Source of the DNA: Tigriopus japonicus
Lineage: Eukaryota; Arthropoda; Copepoda; Harpacticoida; Harpacticidae
Direction: 5' to 3'
Assembly (NCBI GenBank): GCA_010645155.1
Contig: CM021314.1
Coordinates: forward strand, 6,956,279-7,020,278
Length of the DNA: 64,000 nt
A program made the translations under genes and the position numbers. The notes beneath the pieces were generated by a model. The model ran no database searches and was not told the origin of the DNA. It was given only the letters and a program-made list of their open reading frames with translations. This document shows positions 11,301 through 22,200 of the stretch, in pieces. Positions within the stretch are counted from its first letter, which is position 1; the number at the start of each line of letters is the position of its first letter.

Positions 11301-14022
11301 TTCTCACTTGAAAACCACGAAAAACAGATTGAATTTTCTCTGCTGCTTGGATCACATCAGAACTGGTTATATCTGGAAGCTCACCTTCTAAACTATCTTC
11401 TTTTCTACTCTTCCGCACTAAATGACCTCTGAAAACACTTTGAATTTTAATAGCAGCTTCGAAAACCTCTTCATCATTCAGGTCTGGAAGATCAGTGGCA
11501 CTTAATCTGGTTTGAGGAAAGTTCTTTCTAGTTTGGTAGCGACGAAAAACAGCTTGAATCTTTTTCGCAGCGTCAAGTACGTCGTCAGCTCCAAGATCCG
11601 GCATGTCTTCTTTGTGGTCACACTCCGATTCGACATTTCGCACTTGAAAACCTCGAAACACCGCTTGGATCTTGGTTGCAGCGTCTATCAGCTCTGGATC
11701 ATCTAAATCGGCCAAATCATTGTCCGGATGATCTTGAAGCTTTCTTTTAAACAGTTTCTGAGCATTGTCTACTTGCATTCTGACTCGTACCACATTATGA
11801 GGTCGTTTCCTCACCTTGAAACCGCGAAATAAGGCCTGAATTTTGACTGCTGCACTATGCATCGTTTTATAATTCAATCGCTCTTGTTGACGTAAACGTA
11901 ATCGACTTGAGTTTCGGAGTTTGTATTTCTTGAAGGCTCTCTGGATTTTAATGGCTGCCGTGGTGGCTTGGGAGGCAGCTGCCAAGGAAATCACAGGTCT
12001 AGATGACTGGGATAAAGCTGAAGCGGCTCCATTTGAGGCATTATAATCTTGTCCATTGGATTCAATAACGTCCAAGGACATCTCCAAGGCTTTTTGGTAA
12101 GAGTCTTGTCTTTGGCCAAACGAGGCCCGTCTGGCTTCAAATGCAGCCTCACTTTCCATGGCTTGCACGTAAGAATCTTCTCTTTTTGGGACGCGGCGTG
12201 GAGACTTCACCATTGTCACTGGAGGATGCGGGTCGTTGTCTTCGGTGGCAAAAACAGCCTGCTGATAGGAATCTTGTCTAATTTTCCAAGAAGCAGCATT
12301 CATTTTGGGTGACGGTTTCACTGGTTCTGATTCCTCTGGTGATATCATATCTATGGCCTCCAAGTAAGAGTTTTGTCTCTTGGCACGAGTTAATCCGTAT
12401 TGACTGGATTGGGCAGAAAAATCCGAGGAGTACGTCATGCCCCTGTCATAACGGTCGAGGGGAAGATATGGTTGGTGAAATTCTTGAAGAATTCTTTCAT
12501 AACTAGGGTTTCGATCTAATCGTCTTGGTGGAGAAACGGGTTGATCACAAATTGCTTTTGCATAGGAGTTTTGCTTTCTGAGGCCTTGCCGTGGCGATGA
12601 GTTGGCAATATATTTGTCGGGTGATTCCTCGTTCACTTCTTCACTCGATTGCATAGCTTGTACATAAGAATCCTGCTTTTGCATAGGCTTGCGCGGAGTG
12701 CAAGTAAAATCAATGGGCTCGTCCTCATCGATTGAAAACACCCCTATTGCCCGTTGATAGGAATGCTGCTTGTGCATGCCCATCCGTGGCGTGTTCAGAA
12801 AAGGCCGGAATTCGCCCTCTGGGGACATCTCACCAACAGCATAAAGATATGACTCTTGCTTGCGAATCGAAAGCCGAGGCCGATTGGCATCCTCGGCCGT
12901 GTTATCCTCGAACGAACCTCCAATCGCCCTGTTGTAAGAATCTTGTTTACGTACCCGTCTGGCCGGATGCGAGCGTGAGGAATTCAAACTGGTGCCAATG
13001 TCGATGGCTTGCTCGTATGAGCTCTGCTTCTTAACACCATTAGAACGCTTGTTGTTATAGATTGCATTTGCATATGAATCCTGCTTGGTGAGCGGATATT
13101 GCATTCGCCGGTTGATTTCATCATAAATATTCCGTCCCTTGTCGGAATCATCGTCATGCAGTGGTGAGCCCACATTCGTCGTCTGCTGAGGTCCCATATC
13201 AAAACTGGAATCCCCACGAAAAGGCTTCGGCCCACAGAAGGATGTTTCAATTGCCACTGCACCGGGGGAACCAGCCGATTTGGCACTAGAACCTGAGCTG
13301 ATGGAACTATGCCTACCATGGCGGTCTCCACCCGTCATGGCGTTATCACTGTAAATGGCAGAAGTTCCAGAAAATCGTCGACTTCGATCAATGGGATCTC
13401 GAAGGTCTTGTGTGCTGGCATCGATCATTCGAAAGTTGTACTTTGAGTAAGGATCAACGGGTGTATCGCCGGCCACGCTGCTGGTCTCTGATCTTTCACT
13501 AGCTCTGCGGATATATGGTTGCCTCTCTAGACCCTCCGTGGGGTGCAAAATTTCTCGACCGGGGTAACCTTCTTTGTAGGAAAAGGTCACCGATTGATCC
13601 CGTCGACCCTGAAAAGAAATGAAGGCGAATAAGTGTTTTGCTCTCTTTGAAGATTTCCGAGTGTGAACATTTACCTGAAGGAATGACCTCTCTTGTTGGT
13701 CCTCTTCCATGCCTCGGATAGAACCACCCGTGCTTGGAGAGTATCCTGCCGAACCATCTCTTCCTAAATAAAGAGAAAATTTGTCTTATCTTACCATAAA
13801 TTGGAAAAGGATTCATCTGTGTAGTCTGTGATTTCCAAGTTTTAGAGAACGGGTTCAAAATGTAATAGATTATGATCACTTACTGCTTTGCACAGGAGCA
13901 AAATAGGTCTCAGGAGAAAGGTCAAAAGATTTGACACTCAAATCCTCAAACGAGGCGATCGGGGCGGGACCCTTTCTATCCTGTTTCTGGTATATAGCCC
14001 GACGATCTTGATTTGAACTCAT
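5344..14022 (-). CDS. Giant IQ-motif calmodulin-binding protein, igloo/neuromodulin-like
   Basis: Three coding exons on the minus strand: 13884-14022 (ATG at 14022, MSSNQDRRAIYQKQ), 13675-13763 and 5344-13608. They are joined by 120-bp and 66-bp GT/AG introns with matching phase, giving about 2,830 residues. Layout: an N-terminal region; 12 copies of (K/R)QxSYxxA(I/V/M), residues about 250-580; about 40 IQ motifs, residues about 625-2255; then a Ser-rich stretch, a basic patch (GFFSTLLRRGDKKKK) and proline-rich motifs ending RRPPPPPIPTRSPCSTLGRK. The typical IQ unit is an acidic linker (LPDLRDPELEE) followed by AANKIQAVFRGFQVRK, matching the complete IQxxxRGxxxR pattern that binds calmodulin, commonly in its calcium-free form. 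Acidic linker plus AAxKIQAxFRG is the layout of neurogranin/neuromodulin and suggests Drosophila igloo as the nearest named relative. No signal peptide, motor or catalytic domain is seen. A likely role is calmodulin storage or a cytoskeletal scaffold. A candidate 5'-UTR splice acceptor lies near 14049. Confidence 0.85.
8040..10640 (-). repeat. Tandem array of about 24 uniform IQ units (105-117 bp each)
   Basis: Inside the large exon of the IQ gene. Each unit encodes linker plus IQ motif, 35-39 residues long. Indels between units fall in the short variable linker after VRK and are multiples of three bases, so the frame is kept. More diverged IQ units flank the array on both sides (7040-8040 and 10640-12000). 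Some neighbours are almost identical, for instance units near 8300-8410 and 8410-8520, and near 9030-9130 and 9130-9240, showing recent local duplication or conversion. Confidence 0.9.
12090..13090 (-). repeat. Twelve dispersed (K/R)QxSYxxA(I/V/M) motifs
   Basis: In the N-terminal third of the IQ protein I read KQDSYANAI, KQSSYEQAI, KQDSYNRAI, KQESYLYAV, KQHSYQRAI, KQDSYVQAM, KQNSYAKAI, RNPSYERIL, RQNSYLEAI, RQDSYQQAV, REDSYVQAM and RQDSYQKAL. Spacing is irregular (roughly 20-45 residues) and the linkers are unrelated and disordered-looking, so the motif itself is what is conserved. A basic residue lies three positions before the Ser (two in one copy), which would suit a basophilic kinase. 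No known domain name comes to mind. Confidence 0.85.
13609..13674 (-). other. 66-bp intron that is open and in frame
   Basis: Donor CAG|GTAAAT and acceptor TTCTTTTCAG|GG bracket exactly 66 bases without a stop, so retaining the intron would add 22 residues (starting VNVHTRKSSK) without a frameshift. Good splice signals and a pyrimidine-rich acceptor favour a real intron. Confidence 0.7.
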
Positions 14023-14899
14023 TTTGACGATCTTGTCCGATGATGTTCATCCTACAAGAGCGTTAGAAAAGCACCACAAAAATCAGGGGCCTTGCTCTAG
14101 TTTCCCTCACCTCGTTCTCGACACCAGGAACAAGAGAGGGCGGCGCTCTGGCATTGCTGTAATCACTAGAAAAGGCTGGCCTTGTCTGCCGTACGGTCTT
14201 CTCTGCCTTGTCAAGAGAAGAGGCCCCGTTCGGCAGGATGTTCCTCTTTTTCGAACGAAGGAGCCTGGCATAAGACACTGTGGTCCACGTTGGTGCGTGC
14301 GCCTACATGGTCCTTAGATGGACCCGCCACAGTGGGTCTCTTTCCCCACGGATCACAGAAAGAAGGACAGTGAGAAGCAGTTTGTTCAGGGGGATTTTGT
14401 ACTGTGCTTCGTGATAGGGGCCCTTGGCTTGTTCCGAGAAAATCGATGAAATGTGGAGAGGGACTTTCTCTGCTAAAAATCGATCTTACAGGGGAGACAT
14501 TGCAAAGGGACTTGAACCACTTGGTCACGGCATGAGCCCTAAAGTTGGGTAGCTAAGAAATCTCGCGTGGTTTTCTCCCGTAACCGGAAAAGAACCCCTC
14601 CAAATGACGTTCAAACAAACAAATTGGACCGAGGTGGTTATGACAATGTTCATTAACAAACCGAGGATAAGTAATCACAATTTATTGTCCGCGGAGACCA
14701 AGTGAACACGGATAGTATCTCTCTCGTTTATGAATTTAGTAGGACAAAATGACGTCCAGACTTTTCCCACATGTATACTACAAACGAAAGGACAGTTTTT
14801 CCTTATATTCTCTTCGTAAACACAAGCAATATTTGCTTAGATGATTGTACAAAAAAAGTGTTGCTTTTTGTCTTTTCAGATCAAAATACAGATTCAAAA
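14023..14899. other. Intergenic between IQ gene and IFT57
   Basis: Upstream of the minus-strand IQ gene; probably holds its 5'-UTR exon and promoter. A splice acceptor (CTTGTAG|GATGAAC in the minus sense) lies about 30 bases before the start codon. A minus-strand AATAAA (14681-14686), about 215 bases past the IFT57 stop, is a candidate poly(A) signal. Short open frames on both strands at 14024-14528 have no recognisable domain. Confidence 0.5.
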
Positions 14900-17847
14900 T
14901 TAGACTTCATTAGCAAAGGCAAAATTAAGAGCATCTCGTTGTAAATTTGATCGATCCCGGAGCTTGGCTTGTAATAACGAGTGCTCAAGCACTCCAATAC
15001 GAACGTTCATGTTGGCAACCTCTTGTTTCATGCGCACCAATGCTCGTCGCACATTAACTAGAGGCGTTCCATCGGTCATGGCACTCCCTCGCTCCTCCAT
15101 TTCAGCCTTGATCACCTCGAGGTCATCAGCGATTTGAGCCAAGGTTCGAGATCGTTCGGTCACTCCGCCACTGACTTGCTTGTAATGCTCTTTTGTGGCG
15201 GCCAATGTGTCGGACAATTGACGGAATTGTTGAAGCGGGCCCTCCAATTGAGAATTGAGATACTTCTCTCGCGACGTTATTTTTTCCAAGGTCCGTCCGA
15301 TGTCATTATGTAGTTTATCGAGATGAACTCGTGTAGTGGTGAGAGCGTCGTCGATTCCTCGCCTATAAGTGTGCATTTGTTCCAAATGCGTGCGCCAATC
15401 TCGATTATCGGACCTAACGGTGACCTTCAATTGGGGAGCCACGCGCTCTACCTCCAGTTTCCATTCGTCAAAGTCCGTATTGGACTCTAAGATTTCGTCG
15501 GGTCGTTGAGAAGTGGCCATGGGTAAAGCTGAACCCATGTCATTAATATGTAATATCTCGTCGTCGTCTTCTTCGTCGGAGTATTCTCCTGCCATTTCCT
15601 CCTCCACCCGATCAAGATCCAATTCCGCCTCATCTTTCATGTCCTCTTCTTCGTCGGCTACTTCCGATGGGGGAATCGGCTTTCCCCATTGGAAATGAGT
15701 GTTTCGGAGTGCTTCGTCTGACAGACGGTCCAAGATGAAAATGGCTTGCTCTCCATAACCCTGTGGAAAGAGAAAGGAGTGGTTCCACGGTGAATTCATT
15801 CAAGGACACAATAATGCAAACGTACAGACGCAAGCTCAACAAGAAGTTTCCGTAACAAGAAGCTTGGGAAATAGTCACACAGTGAAACTTGAGAGCAACA
15901 ATTTCTTAGAACCCAGGGGTGATGGGCTCAGTATTTGCTTGGATTTATGAGTGCCCACTTAGAAGTCTACTCATAGGAAGATGTACGTGAAAACATTTTT
16001 GAATCTTCTTGAAATACGAGCGCAAATAATCACTTGTTGAAAACTTTTCCTATGTTTGTTCCAGCAATCTGCTATTTCAGTTTATTAAGAATTATGAAGC
16101 TTTCTGACAAAAAGGTCTCAACTTCCCATTCATCACTGAGCTCTCATCCAAAATTCTCAATGATTGACAACATTAAGACGAATCGTAAGAGGGGAATCTC
16201 CCATTCGTCTTCCATTCCATGCATGACCTGAATTTTGCAGAGGACTTTTTACATGCCCGTCAGGTAATGGACAGTATTCTCTTTGGGGAACAAGAGCAAA
16301 GGAGGTGATGACTCTAATGCCCAAATAGTGTTCAACAGCCCTCGTACATCTATTGATCCATAGATGTTTAGACTCCTGGAAAATATCCGTCCCCTCGAAT
16401 AGTGTATACAATAAAAATAGAATTTAGAAATACTCTAAAAATGAAACATAAAAATGTTCTATTTACGTAAATTGCCTTAAGTTATGTGATGAGTGTTAAA
16501 AACATATTAATTTCAAATGTGAAAGTCTTTAACAGTTGCCTCGCTTTAAAACTAAATGGCATATTTTCAGTCATTTGAATGTTTTACGATTCGCAAAAAA
16601 AAGCGCAAATAAAGGCGGAAAGTGCAAAAAGACAGAAAAATAATTTATGTGACCAAAACTATCTTTGTGCTTTTTTGCCCGTCCCTATTTATTATTGATG
16701 GCCTTTGAGTTGGTAGTGCTGCCATATTTTACTGGGAGATTAAATCTCTTGCCCTTGCCTTCCCCAAAAGTGGCAGATTTACCAAAAAGAAAGGGTAAAA
16801 TTGTAATCAGATTGATTTGAATTAGGTGTTTTAACATGTGGTCTAACATCTCAAGTTGATAAGTTAAGTTACAGGTAAGCTGACATCCCGAAGTTTAACA
16901 ATAACAAGTTAAGATTATGAACTCAATTTCTTCACTTGAGAACTTTTGACTTATTTGAGGGCTCTTGCATATACAATCTTAGGAACGGTCCTTCCTAATT
17001 ACAATTTTCTTCAGTCACTATCAGTTTGAGACATCCTTCGAAAGTTGTCACACCCGACAATCAGTATTTGTCAATCAGCACCTATAGTCAATCATCCCCT
17101 TATCTGTCATGTCTTGATGCTTTGCATTGATGTCTTTCTTTTAATCCCCAAAGCTGATAACAAAACAGAAACGTTTTCCAAACGTGCATTTTTTCCTGAT
17201 ACGGTGCTTGACAATCGACAGTTTTTTGAAACCCCAGGATCTGTTTATACTCAATTTTCCATCTGGACATGGAATGAACGGCTAGATAGCTATTCCAAAG
17301 AGCATTGCACAACTCTGATCTCCCTTTGGAAATGTGCATGGTGCTCCACCTAACCAACCCTAATTGTGAAATAAACCCAAGGCTCGTGTAGATACAAAAA
17401 AAGAACCGGGCATGCATCAATTGGTACCTGTTTGAGTTTACTCGGAGGAAAGTCGATAGTCACTCCGTTTTTCCTAACCACATCCAAGATATTGGAAATC
17501 GTGGAATTTGGGTCGTCGAACTCTTGTGGTTGGTCGAATGGTGTGCCACATTTTTGGATCAACCACGCAGCCAAAGAAGTGAACATATAAAACTGCTCGC
17601 CGGGATTGGTTTGGAGCACAAAATAGTGTCTACTCAGAGGTCTCATGCGTAGTTCCTTTACAAATTCCTAAAAAAAAAGAATCAATATGGTTGATCAAGG
17701 TCTAACGAAGAGCCAAACGCCATTTACCTCTTCATAGTCCAAGAGTTTGAGCTTATCTAAAAGGTCCTCCATGACCACAAAGGGCATATAAGCCAACCCA
17801 GGTCCACCATCGACAATTTCTGGCTCCTCATAATCGTCGTCGGCCAT
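14900..17847 (-). CDS. IFT57: Intraflagellar transport protein 57
   Basis: Three exons on the minus strand: 17728-17847 (ATG at 17847, MADDDYEEPEIVDGG), 17428-17667 and 14900-15760. Introns are 60 bp and about 1.67 kb, with GT/AG borders and codon-boundary junctions, giving 406 residues (human IFT57 is about 429). Family-typical stretches are LDYEEEFVKELRMRPLSRHY, NPGEQFYMFTSLAAWLI, PFDQPQEFDDPNSTISNIL and GYGEQAIFILDRLSDEAL. The N-terminal part (residues about 15-150) is the calponin-homology-like region, an acidic linker follows (about 160-210), and the C-terminal half is coiled coil. IFT57 belongs to the IFT-B complex that carries cargo along cilia toward the tip. In an arthropod the likely site of use is the ciliated sensory neuron. 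The gene is head-to-head with the ABCB10-like gene. Confidence 0.93.
15761..17427. other. Large intron of IFT57
   Basis: AT-rich intron between exons 2 and 3. The open frames inside are short and lack domains. I see no mobile element with confidence. Confidence 0.7.
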
Positions 17848-19244
17848 AATTTTACTCAAATATTCCTATTCGTGTTAACTTCAGAAAAACACGATCAACG
17901 GATGCCGCTGAATGTTTTCACGAATGAGAATGTTGCGACTGAATATGGAAAGCCAGGTATTTAAAGGTTTCAATGGCCCCACTCTGTCGGAAGGTATTCT
18001 CGCTCCCCTTTCGTTTTTTTATCATGGCATGAAACATTGTTGGACGATCTCTGGTTTGAAATTAGCCGGGGATGGATCTTTTTCGTCAAACCTTGTCATT
18101 TTTTTTCTCCACAAATCCTCGTCGTCCACATTTCTTAGAGTTAGTGAGCACGTTAGTTAACACACTATGAGTATATGACCTTGAATCGGGTGACGAGGTC
18201 TGGAAACTGTAGGATGATCGTCAGGTTATGGAATAATAACAATCAGATAATCAGACCTAGGGATTATCAAGGCTACGTATAAACTTTTGTCTGCCGGGCT
18301 AAATTTCCGGTTAATCGTTGGATAATGTTCTTCTTCGGGAGAATGGGTTCTAATCGAAAGGCAGATCTAGCGGAAAATCTCACTATACTACATAGGCATT
18401 GATTGTCTCGGACTCGCTCAACTAACGCCTCCAGTCGCTTTAGGTAAGTTGTTGAGGGTATTTGGAAGGATAGTGGAAGCTTGGTGGGACGCAATAGAAA
18501 TAACGATGCTCAAGTATACTAGTCTCACAACATAAGCTGCCTTTTTCCAGAGCAAAGCACAGCTTTCTATGTTTCCCATCTGATAACTTTTATTTAGTTA
18601 ACTATTGGCCAGCCTAAGCCTAAAGTTGTCAGTAGGGATGCAGATTTCTGCAACATGATCAAAATCCCTACAATTGCACAAATCCCTTCATTAAAATCCT
18701 AAAATTGATCACGAGACTGAAACGGTGGAAGTGAAAGAGTAAAGGTGGATCTTCGTTGTCCACGAAGACTCCGGAGAAACTCTTTTAATTATACATTTGG
18801 TAACTGGTTTGATTATATTTTTCATTAGCTGGCCTAAAATAGAAATATAGCTTTGGCCAATGCCAATATTTTGTGATCCTTAGCTTGACTTAGAGACGCT
18901 TTATTGTCTAGCTTGACCTTGCTCTCTTTGAGGTGCAGACTTTTGAAGAAGTTCCGATAAAAGCTCACCAATAAGAGGTTGCGAGAGTATTATCAGTTCC
19001 ATATCGCGTATTTTGCTCCCGCACAGGTTTTCTTCAACTTTTTCTGTCTGGCCTGACGATGTTGTTCTTGGTTGTTTCTTGCATGGCAGGATGTTCTATG
19101 TACTAGTTCATCAAGGAAGTAGAAGTGTACGTATGTAGTGGATAGAACTCGTAGGCGTCCACGTCCAACATTAAGCATCACCATGCAATACATCTGACAG
19201 AGTGACATTAGAGCGAGTTAGAATAAAAGTGTCATCGCATCATC
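17848..19244. other. Shared upstream region of IFT57 (-) and ABCB10-like gene (+)
   Basis: About 1.4 kb between two divergent start codons. It must hold both 5' ends and their promoters. I could not point to a reliable TATA box or to a recognisable RFX/X-box that would explain ciliary expression of IFT57. Open frames at 17912-18160 and 18273-18494 look like chance. Confidence 0.5.
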
Positions 19245-22200
19245 ATGATGTCGTTGGTTCGACTGGGTCATGTTTGTTTGGGAGGAAGCACGCCACGCCT
19301 AGGATCCCTTCGCTCGTTTCACGTCTTGCTCCCCAGACTCATGACTCGACCCAATGGAGCTCACCGTTCCATGGGCGGGTTGCGCTTTCAATCTTCGACC
19401 ACGTCTCAACCACGGCTGACGGAGTTGAAAAGATTGAAGAGCTTATTTGGTCCCGAGAAAGTCAGACTCACGGGTACGTACAGTAAATCGAAAAGTTGCC
19501 CTTGATGCCCGACGACCTTACGACGGAATTGTCAAGCTTCCGTGTAACATGATGTAACAAAAAGAAATTGAATAAACCAGAAAGTTGCAAAGGCAGTTGC
19601 ATTGTGGCTGGATTCCGAAGAGCAATGTTAAGTCCTTTTTTTAAATCCTTAAAGGTGTTTATTTGAGCTGGAGATATGATTTTCACATCTCAAAACCTTG
19701 GGAGACCAACTAAAAATTAAAAGCTTTAGCACATAGCTGATTTAATTTTGTTAACTAGTTCATTGGAAAATAACTCGTGCAATGTCAAATAAAACCCATA
19801 TCTGAATACAGTCTGTAACGCCACTCTTAGGTAGCCTAATTAATGGGTATGTTTCGTTGAAAAGCACTCAACAAATATCTGAACTGTGTGCTTCGTATTT
19901 TTTCCGAGAACGAATTAGAAGTCAGAAATACGCAACGTTGCTTATTTACTTTAAAGCCGGTCTCAAATGTCTTTAAAATTTAAATAATGTCTTCTCCGGC
20001 AAAATAAAAATCATCCTGCGAAAGTTTTCACCTTCCATCTTGTTTGAGACGCTTTGAATGAGTAAAGGAACATATTGTCAATCGAGGGACGAGCCAAAAG
20101 GCCGAAAATCTAGTAATGTAATCGAGTAAGATCAGGTAAGGCCCGGAAGAATATGTGTTAAAATTAAACTATTTCGTCATTTTTTCTCAAATTAAAATCA
20201 TTTTGGCTGTGTCAAGGAACAATTTAATAAGTTTGTCGATTACTCACGCAAAATCATATTTGGCAAAAATGAGGAAAGTAAACCAATGAATGGTCATTGC
20301 GCAAAAGGGCTCATCCAAAATGAGCCAAAAATATCATAAGTCTTCAAAATGAGATTGGTACATAAATTAGACATTTCAATCACCTGGGTGTCAATTAGAC
20401 ATGCATAAGGTTGCTTCAAGTGAGCGTTTTAAATCATTCCGCGGGCGGCAAAACAAGGCCGTTGGCTGTGCTGAGTTGCTCAGCCCATTTTGGCGAATCC
20501 AAGTTTTTCCCATTTTAACGTGCATTTGATGATTCTAGATCCCTGGAAACGATCGGTATTTCACTTAAAGATGCCTTGGCTGGAATTGGGTCAATAATAT
20601 GCAAAATTATTTTTAGGGTGATTGATTTAAAAGCATGTAAGCAAGCCTTGTGCTATTGCAAAAATAGGACTTAACATTGATCCAAACACTAATTTAAAGA
20701 TGCCGATTTGTTCAGTGGGTTCCAAAGAATCATTTCAATATTTCAAAATATTTGGCATACAGAGAAATGCAATATTTTTTAATGCTTCTTTCTGTTAAGA
20801 TCTAATTTTTTCTGTCTCATTTTCTAGCAAACAAATTGAGCATATTTTCAACCAGGTGTAAGCGGAGGGATCAAAACCTAAAATTTAGATCGTTTCCAAG
20901 GACCTAGAATCATCAAATGCGCGTTAAAATGGAAAAAACTTGGATTCACCAAAATGGGCTGAGCAGCCCAGCGCAGCCAACGGCCCTGTTTTGCCGCCCG
21001 CGGAATGATTTAAAACGCTCACTTGAAGCAACCTTATGCATGTCCCATTGTGCCTCCAAAAACGATGCATCAAATTTTCAGAGAATGAATTTGGAAATCG
21101 GTGCCCAGAGAGACAAAATCACAAAATAATGGCGATGTCAAAGAATATTCTTTTCAAGATCTGTTTACTAAAACTTTGGACTTTTCATGAAAATATCATT
21201 GAAATATTTGTCACTTTATCGTTAAATTTTTTTTCGGCCCCCTAGAAATACCATTACGTTAAAAATGATGTTCGGTTATTTTGCCGGAAAATGTTTCAAA
21301 ACTTTTGCACAATTTGTTTACAGGGGCTTTGGGCTTATTATTGGTGTCAAGTGGCGTAACCATGTTGGTACCCTTTGCCCTGGGCAAAATAATTGATGTG
21401 ATATCCAGTGAGACCGCACCCGGATCGACCGATCCTTCTAGTGGTTCCTCCGATCCAGGAAAGCTTCAAGAACGGCTCAAATCCTTGGCCGCCGGACTTT
21501 TAGTGGTGTTTACCATTGGTGCCTTGTGCAACTTTGGCCGCGTCTACCTAATGCGCATCTCTAGTCAAAACGTGGCTGCTCGACTTCGGCAGGATTTATT
21601 TGCGTCAATTATGCGCCAAGAGACAACCTTTTTTGACAAGAGTAAAACTGGAGAGTTGGTCAATCGACTTTCATCAGACACGCAACTCGTTAGTCAGACC
21701 ATCACGCAACAAGTTTCCGATGGAACGCGCAGTCTGGTCATGACCTCCGCTGGAGTTGGTACGTTGGACATGAATTCACATTTTCTCGGGCCATCAATCT
21801 CTTTTTCCTCGCGGAATGAATGCGATCAAGAACTACCTGGTTTGGTTGGAGTACAATACATCTTGGGATGGATGAATGACGCCTAACCTAGCCTACCTCT
21901 CATTTCAATTAAAGCCATCCGTCTCCTAAGATATTTCATTAGGCATGTATAATGTCACTTTTCATGAGCGTATGGCAGAGTTCGGAGCACTTCTTACGCG
22001 TTGTTTGTGGGTTTCTCGAGAAAATAACCGTTTAGATGTGCGCCAACTTGGCCATTTCTTTCATATTTTCCGAACTTCCTAACATCGCTTGTCTTAATGA
22101 TGTGATCTAGATTGAAAGGAAAGGAGAAAAGGCTTGTTCACAATTTGAGGGCTTCTAATGTATCAATTAAGGCTTGAGCCTTCCTAATACTGAGACTTCA

